The position numbers and the translations under genes were made by a program. Positions 60,938 through 64,000 of a stretch of DNA of 64,000 nt are shown piece after piece. The notes under the pieces are model-generated. The model was not told where the DNA came from, did not search any database, and saw only the letters and a list, made by a program, of their open reading frames with translations. How positions within the stretch are numbered: position 1 is the stretch's first letter; each line of letters opens with the position of its first letter. Source of the stretch: Cyclobacteriaceae bacterium (lineage in GTDB: Bacteria > Bacteroidota > Bacteroidia > Cytophagales > Cyclobacteriaceae); NCBI GenBank assembly GCA_013141055.1, contig JABFRS010000002.1, positions 1,178,001 to 1,242,000 of the forward strand. The letters run 5' to 3'.

Positions 60938-62887
60938 TTGATGATTGCAAAACTGAAAACAATTGTTTTCGGTGTTTGTGCTTTTGCTTCACTTCATGTT
61001 TCAGCTCAACAGAAAGATTCTGTCAGACTGTTACAGAATGTGATCATTGAACAAAGCCGACTTAACAATTATTCGACGAGTCAATACGCGCTTCCTGTGG
61101 ACAGCATGACGCGTGCTTTGTCTTCCTCCGGAAGCCTCGCGGATATGTTGCGCAAATTCGGATACGGTCACATCCGTAGTTATGGACCTGGCGGATTGGC
61201 AACCGCTTCCCTTCGCGGCACCGGAAGCAATCATACCGCCATACTATGGAATGGAATCAACATCATAAGTCCTTTGTCAGGACAATCTGATCTTTCCCTG
61301 GTACCAGTTGGCTTCATTGATGAACTATCGGTTCAATCCGGTGGCTCTGCCGGTCTATATGGAAATGGATCCATCGGTGGAACCATCCAACTCAACAATA
61401 AGGCAAGCTTCAACTCCGGATTAACATTAAAAACATTTGCGAATGTGGGTTCTTTTGGAAACTACTACCAGGATTTCGGAGTTAGCTGGAGCGGCAAAAA
61501 ATTCATTACCTCCACAAAGGTCTTTACCAGTCAGGCTAAAAATGATTTTGAGTATCTCAACAAGAACTTCTTTCCAGAACGGATTGACAGAAGAATACAT
61601 TCGGGCTTTGATCAAAAAGGAATTTTACAGCAAAACTATTGGCAGATCTCCTCTCAGCATCTTCTAACATTCAAGCTCTGGTATCAGGACAATCTTTATG
61701 AAGTACCTAACGCCACTTTTACCTCCAAGCCGGCAGAAGCAACAGAACGTGATCAATTTTATCGTGCATTACTTGGATGGAACTTTACAAAGAATTCATT
61801 TGATCTCAACTATCAGGGTGCCTTTGTCCATTATGATCTCAACTACCAGGATCCCGTTACCGATCTGATCTCCCCCAGTGTATTTGACACTTTTATAAAT
61901 AATCTTGAAGCCAACTTTTCATTTAGCAAAGGTGCCAGTCTGACAACGGGCGCGAACTATACTTTCGAACAGGGGAAAGTAGATGCCTTTGGTGGATTAA
62001 ATCCTGTACGAAACAGGATAGCCGTTTTCGGAGCATACAAATGGAAAGGTGGAACGCGCTGGGAGTTTATTACTTCAATCAGAAATGAGATCATTAATAG
62101 TACTACCACTCCCCTCGCACCGTCCCTGACAGCGAAGTACAAAACCAAAAAAGGAATAGAAGTATATGGCAATGTTTCCAGAAACTATCGCATTCCAACA
62201 TTCAATGATCTGTACTGGAGATCAGGTGCCTTGGGGAATCCGGATCTTCAGACGGAAATCTCTCTCGGTGGCGAAGCCGGCTTAAATTTCTCATCTCACC
62301 AGACATACGCTTCCGACGTACTATGGACATTTAAAACTGCCGTGTTCAGCAATCACGTTGACAACTGGATCCAGTGGATTCCTGGTGCCGGCGGAATTTA
62401 TTCACCGCATAATATTAAGAAAGTTTGGTCAAGAGGTATTGAAACACAAACCTCAATAAGTAAAAGGTTAGGCAAGGTTGATGTCATGATCTCCGGCCAT
62501 TACAGTTTCACGCAGGCCACTAATCAAAGTGTTTATGAAGCCAACACCAATGAGCTTGACAAGCAATTGATACTGACACCTCTTCATGAGGCCAGTGGTA
62601 CAGTCAGAATAATCTGGAATAAATTCTATCTGAACATCATTGACAATTTCACGGGTACTCAATTCACGGATAGTGATAACTCCAACACATTCGCGATGAG
62701 TTCCTATAACATTCTCAATACTTCACTCAGTAAACCATTCCAGGTAAAAAAAATAAAAACTACACTCAGTGGTGAGTGGAATAACATTTTCAATGTCGAT
62801 TATCAGGCACGACCAGGTTATCCTCTGCCTCGCACCAATTTTAAAATAGGAGTTACAATACATTTTACTAAACCAAATTCAATATGA
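60938..62887 (+). CDS. btuB: BtuB-like TonB-dependent vitamin B12 receptor
   Basis: A 649-aa receptor with signal peptide (MIAKLKTIVFGVCAFASLHVSA), plug with LRKFGYGHIRSYGPGGLATAS, GTGSNHTAILWNGI and SGGSAGLYGNGSIGG, and a barrel ending VTIHFTKPNSI. It lacks the long carboxypeptidase-regulatory domain of SusC-type receptors. Control by a cobalamin riboswitch and the coupled BtuG-like lipoprotein make corrinoid uptake across the outer membrane the likely role. Two in-frame Met residues at the start leave the N-terminus uncertain by one codon. Confidence 0.95.
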   Translation: MMIAKLKTIVFGVCAFASLHVSAQQKDSVRLLQNVIIEQSRLNNYSTSQYALPVDSMTRALSSSGSLADMLRKFGYGHIRSYGPGGLATASLRGTGSNHTAILWNGINIISPLSGQSDLSLVPVGFIDELSVQSGGSAGLYGNGSIGGTIQLNNKASFNSGLTLKTFANVGSFGNYYQDFGVSWSGKKFITSTKVFTSQAKNDFEYLNKNFFPERIDRRIHSGFDQKGILQQNYWQISSQHLLTFKLWYQDNLYEVPNATFTSKPAEATERDQFYRALLGWNFTKNSFDLNYQGAFVHYDLNYQDPVTDLISPSVFDTFINNLEANFSFSKGASLTTGANYTFEQGKVDAFGGLNPVRNRIAVFGAYKWKGGTRWEFITSIRNEIINSTTTPLAPSLTAKYKTKKGIEVYGNVSRNYRIPTFNDLYWRSGALGNPDLQTEISLGGEAGLNFSSHQTYASDVLWTFKTAVFSNHVDNWIQWIPGAGGIYSPHNIKKVWSRGIETQTSISKRLGKVDVMISGHYSFTQATNQSVYEANTNELDKQLILTPLHEASGTVRIIWNKFYLNIIDNFTGTQFTDSDNSNTFAMSSYNILNTSLSKPFQVKKIKTTLSGEWNNIFNVDYQARPGYPLPRTNFKIGVTIHFTKPNSI

Positions 62888-63954
62888 AGTTTAATTTTTT
62901 TAGAAAGCTGAGTGTCGCGGTGATCCTGATATCACTGGTATTCATCCAATCCTGTAAAACAGATTCTGATGCTGTTGTCAAGCCCGGTGCTTCCGGATTT
63001 TTTATAGTCAACGAGGGTGGTTTCGGTAATGGCAATACTTCAATCTCATTCTACGATCGCAAAACAGATGAAGTAACAAATGATCTGTTCTCCTCTGTTA
63101 ACGGCAGACCGCTTGGTGATCAATCGCAATCCATGACCGTGTTTGAAGGAAAGGGATACATTGTCGTTCAGAATTCTTCAAAAATAGAAGTGATCAATAC
63201 AGATGACCTGAAGTCATTCGGTAGTGTAACAAGCGTGGAAAGCCCACGATACTTTTTAGGCATCTCAGCTAAAAAAGGATACGTAACGGACTGGGGATTT
63301 GACGGCGTAACAGGAACCGTAAAAGTTATTGACTTAACAACACTTGAAGTCACTAAAACTATTCCAACTGGCAAGGGAGCCAATAGAATGCTAAAAGTAA
63401 ATAATCTTGTATACGTGGCTAACGCAGGTGGTTACGATAAAGACAATACAGTAGTTATAATAGACTCCAATACTGACGCAATTGTGACAACCATCACAAC
63501 CGGAGACAATCCTAACAGCATTGTTAAGGACAAAGATGGAAACATCTGGGTTTCTGCTTCAGGAAACATTGACTACGGAAACTCAGCAAACAGCACCAAA
63601 GGATCAATCAGCAAGATCTCTGCAACCAATACTGAGACCTTGCGTCTTACAGTAGACAGAGTTGTTTACAATGGGCCTTCCAATCTGGATATTTCTCCCG
63701 ATGGGGCAACATTGTATTACAATTACAATGGCTCCATCTATTCAATAGCAACTACATCCACTGCACTACCTACCGAAGCATTCAAGTCAAAGAACTATTA
63801 CGGCATCGCTGTTGATCCCTTTACAGGAAATGTAATTGGCTGCAATGCTCCAAACTTCAGTTCAAAAGGAAGCATCGATGTATATGATCCTGCCGGAACC
63901 TTGATAAAAACCTATGAAGTAGGGATTGCTCCTAACGGATGTGCTTTTAAATAA
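62884..63954 (+). CDS. btuG: BtuG-like surface lipoprotein, DUF5074-type beta-propeller
   Basis: A 356-aa lipoprotein (signal ending LVFIQSC, Cys about 24). The mature part is a beta propeller: repeated blades with SVESPRYFLGIS, IDLTTLEVTKTIPTGKG, IIDSNTDAIVTTITTGDNP, NGPSNLDISPDGATLYYN. The YncE/DUF5074-like family includes BtuG, the surface B12-binding lid of BtuB in Bacteroides. Its start overlaps btuB by 4 nt behind the riboswitch, so binding cobalamin for BtuB is well supported by context though not by sequence alone. Confidence 0.88.
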   Translation: MKFNFFRKLSVAVILISLVFIQSCKTDSDAVVKPGASGFFIVNEGGFGNGNTSISFYDRKTDEVTNDLFSSVNGRPLGDQSQSMTVFEGKGYIVVQNSSKIEVINTDDLKSFGSVTSVESPRYFLGISAKKGYVTDWGFDGVTGTVKVIDLTTLEVTKTIPTGKGANRMLKVNNLVYVANAGGYDKDNTVVIIDSNTDAIVTTITTGDNPNSIVKDKDGNIWVSASGNIDYGNSANSTKGSISKISATNTETLRLTVDRVVYNGPSNLDISPDGATLYYNYNGSIYSIATTSTALPTEAFKSKNYYGIAVDPFTGNVIGCNAPNFSSKGSIDVYDPAGTLIKTYEVGIAPNGCAFK

Positions 63955-64000
63955 GCATTGAAAACTATAACCAAAAAAGAACGGCTATCAGAATCTCTGG

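Noticed and set aside
1..64000. CRISPR array, prophage structural genes, insertion sequences
   Set aside because: No regularly spaced repeats, no phage head or tail genes and no transposase seen on either strand.

Overview
The window reads as a chromosomal segment of a Bacteroidota bacterium, most likely a Cytophagales-type environmental species. Evidence: a gingipain-type (C25) PorU2-like protein with a type IX secretion C-terminal domain, two TonB-dependent receptors, one B12 operon pairing a BtuB-like receptor with a BtuG-like surface lipoprotein, a PadR-PspC pair, and lipoproteins and signal peptides of Bacteroidota style. The genus is inference; there is no rRNA in the window.

Layout. 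(1) 1-2716: ordinary chromosome: the 3' end of an AraC regulator, a luciferase-like oxidoreductase and a DUF5829-like lipoprotein. (2) About 2.7-18.8 kb: an accessory, visibly more AT-rich defence island ending in a large serine recombinase, a palindromic terminator and an intact tRNA-Leu(CAA). From left to right it holds an orphan nuclease-fold-like gene, a compact minus-strand operon ending in a proteasome-fold Ntn hydrolase, a Septu-like ATPase/HNH pair (ptuA-ptuB), Kiwa (kwaA-kwaB), a three-gene operon (209-aa unknown, XRE-ImmA/IrrE peptidase, PD-(D/E)XK-like protein), a CoiA-like nuclease whose reading frame breaks into a coiled-coil frame, and a retron with an RT-TOPRIM fusion of the Ec67/Eco2 kind. 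I can place the retron msr-msd RNA directly upstream of the RT from a 9-bp a1/a2 inverted repeat. (3) 19-37 kb: housekeeping and envelope genes: SlyD-like isomerase, YcaQ-like protein, hydrolase, a response regulator followed by a REC-histidine kinase, FMN reductase, PorU2-like protein, PadR-PspC, and a sigma/putative anti-sigma/beta-barrel operon. (4) 37-41.4 kb: a phenylacetyl-CoA epoxidase cluster (tetR, paaA, an internally duplicated paaB, membrane protein, paaC, DinB, paaD) without paaE. (5) 41.5-58 kb: hydrolases, TrmN6, YceI/MarR, penicillin-acylase-like protein, AhcY, DsbA/FrnE-like protein, sialidase-like protein, SGNH and CocE hydrolases, patatin-barrel protein, permease, lipoprotein. 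(6) 58-64 kb: a TonB receptor facing away from a cobalamin riboswitch that leads a btuB-btuG-like operon.

The candidate for an undescribed system is the minus-strand operon at 3608-5049. The 267-aa product begins Met-Thr, and with Thr as residue 1 it carries Asp17 and Lys33 exactly where HslV and proteasome beta subunits have their catalytic residues, plus an SG loop and a GG-containing C-terminal strand. It is 4-nt coupled to a 159-aa protein of unknown family, which is 4-nt coupled to one or two micro-ORFs. None of the known bacterial proteasome contexts (HslU, Mpa/Pup, Anbu neighbours) is present; the gene lies among phage-defence systems.
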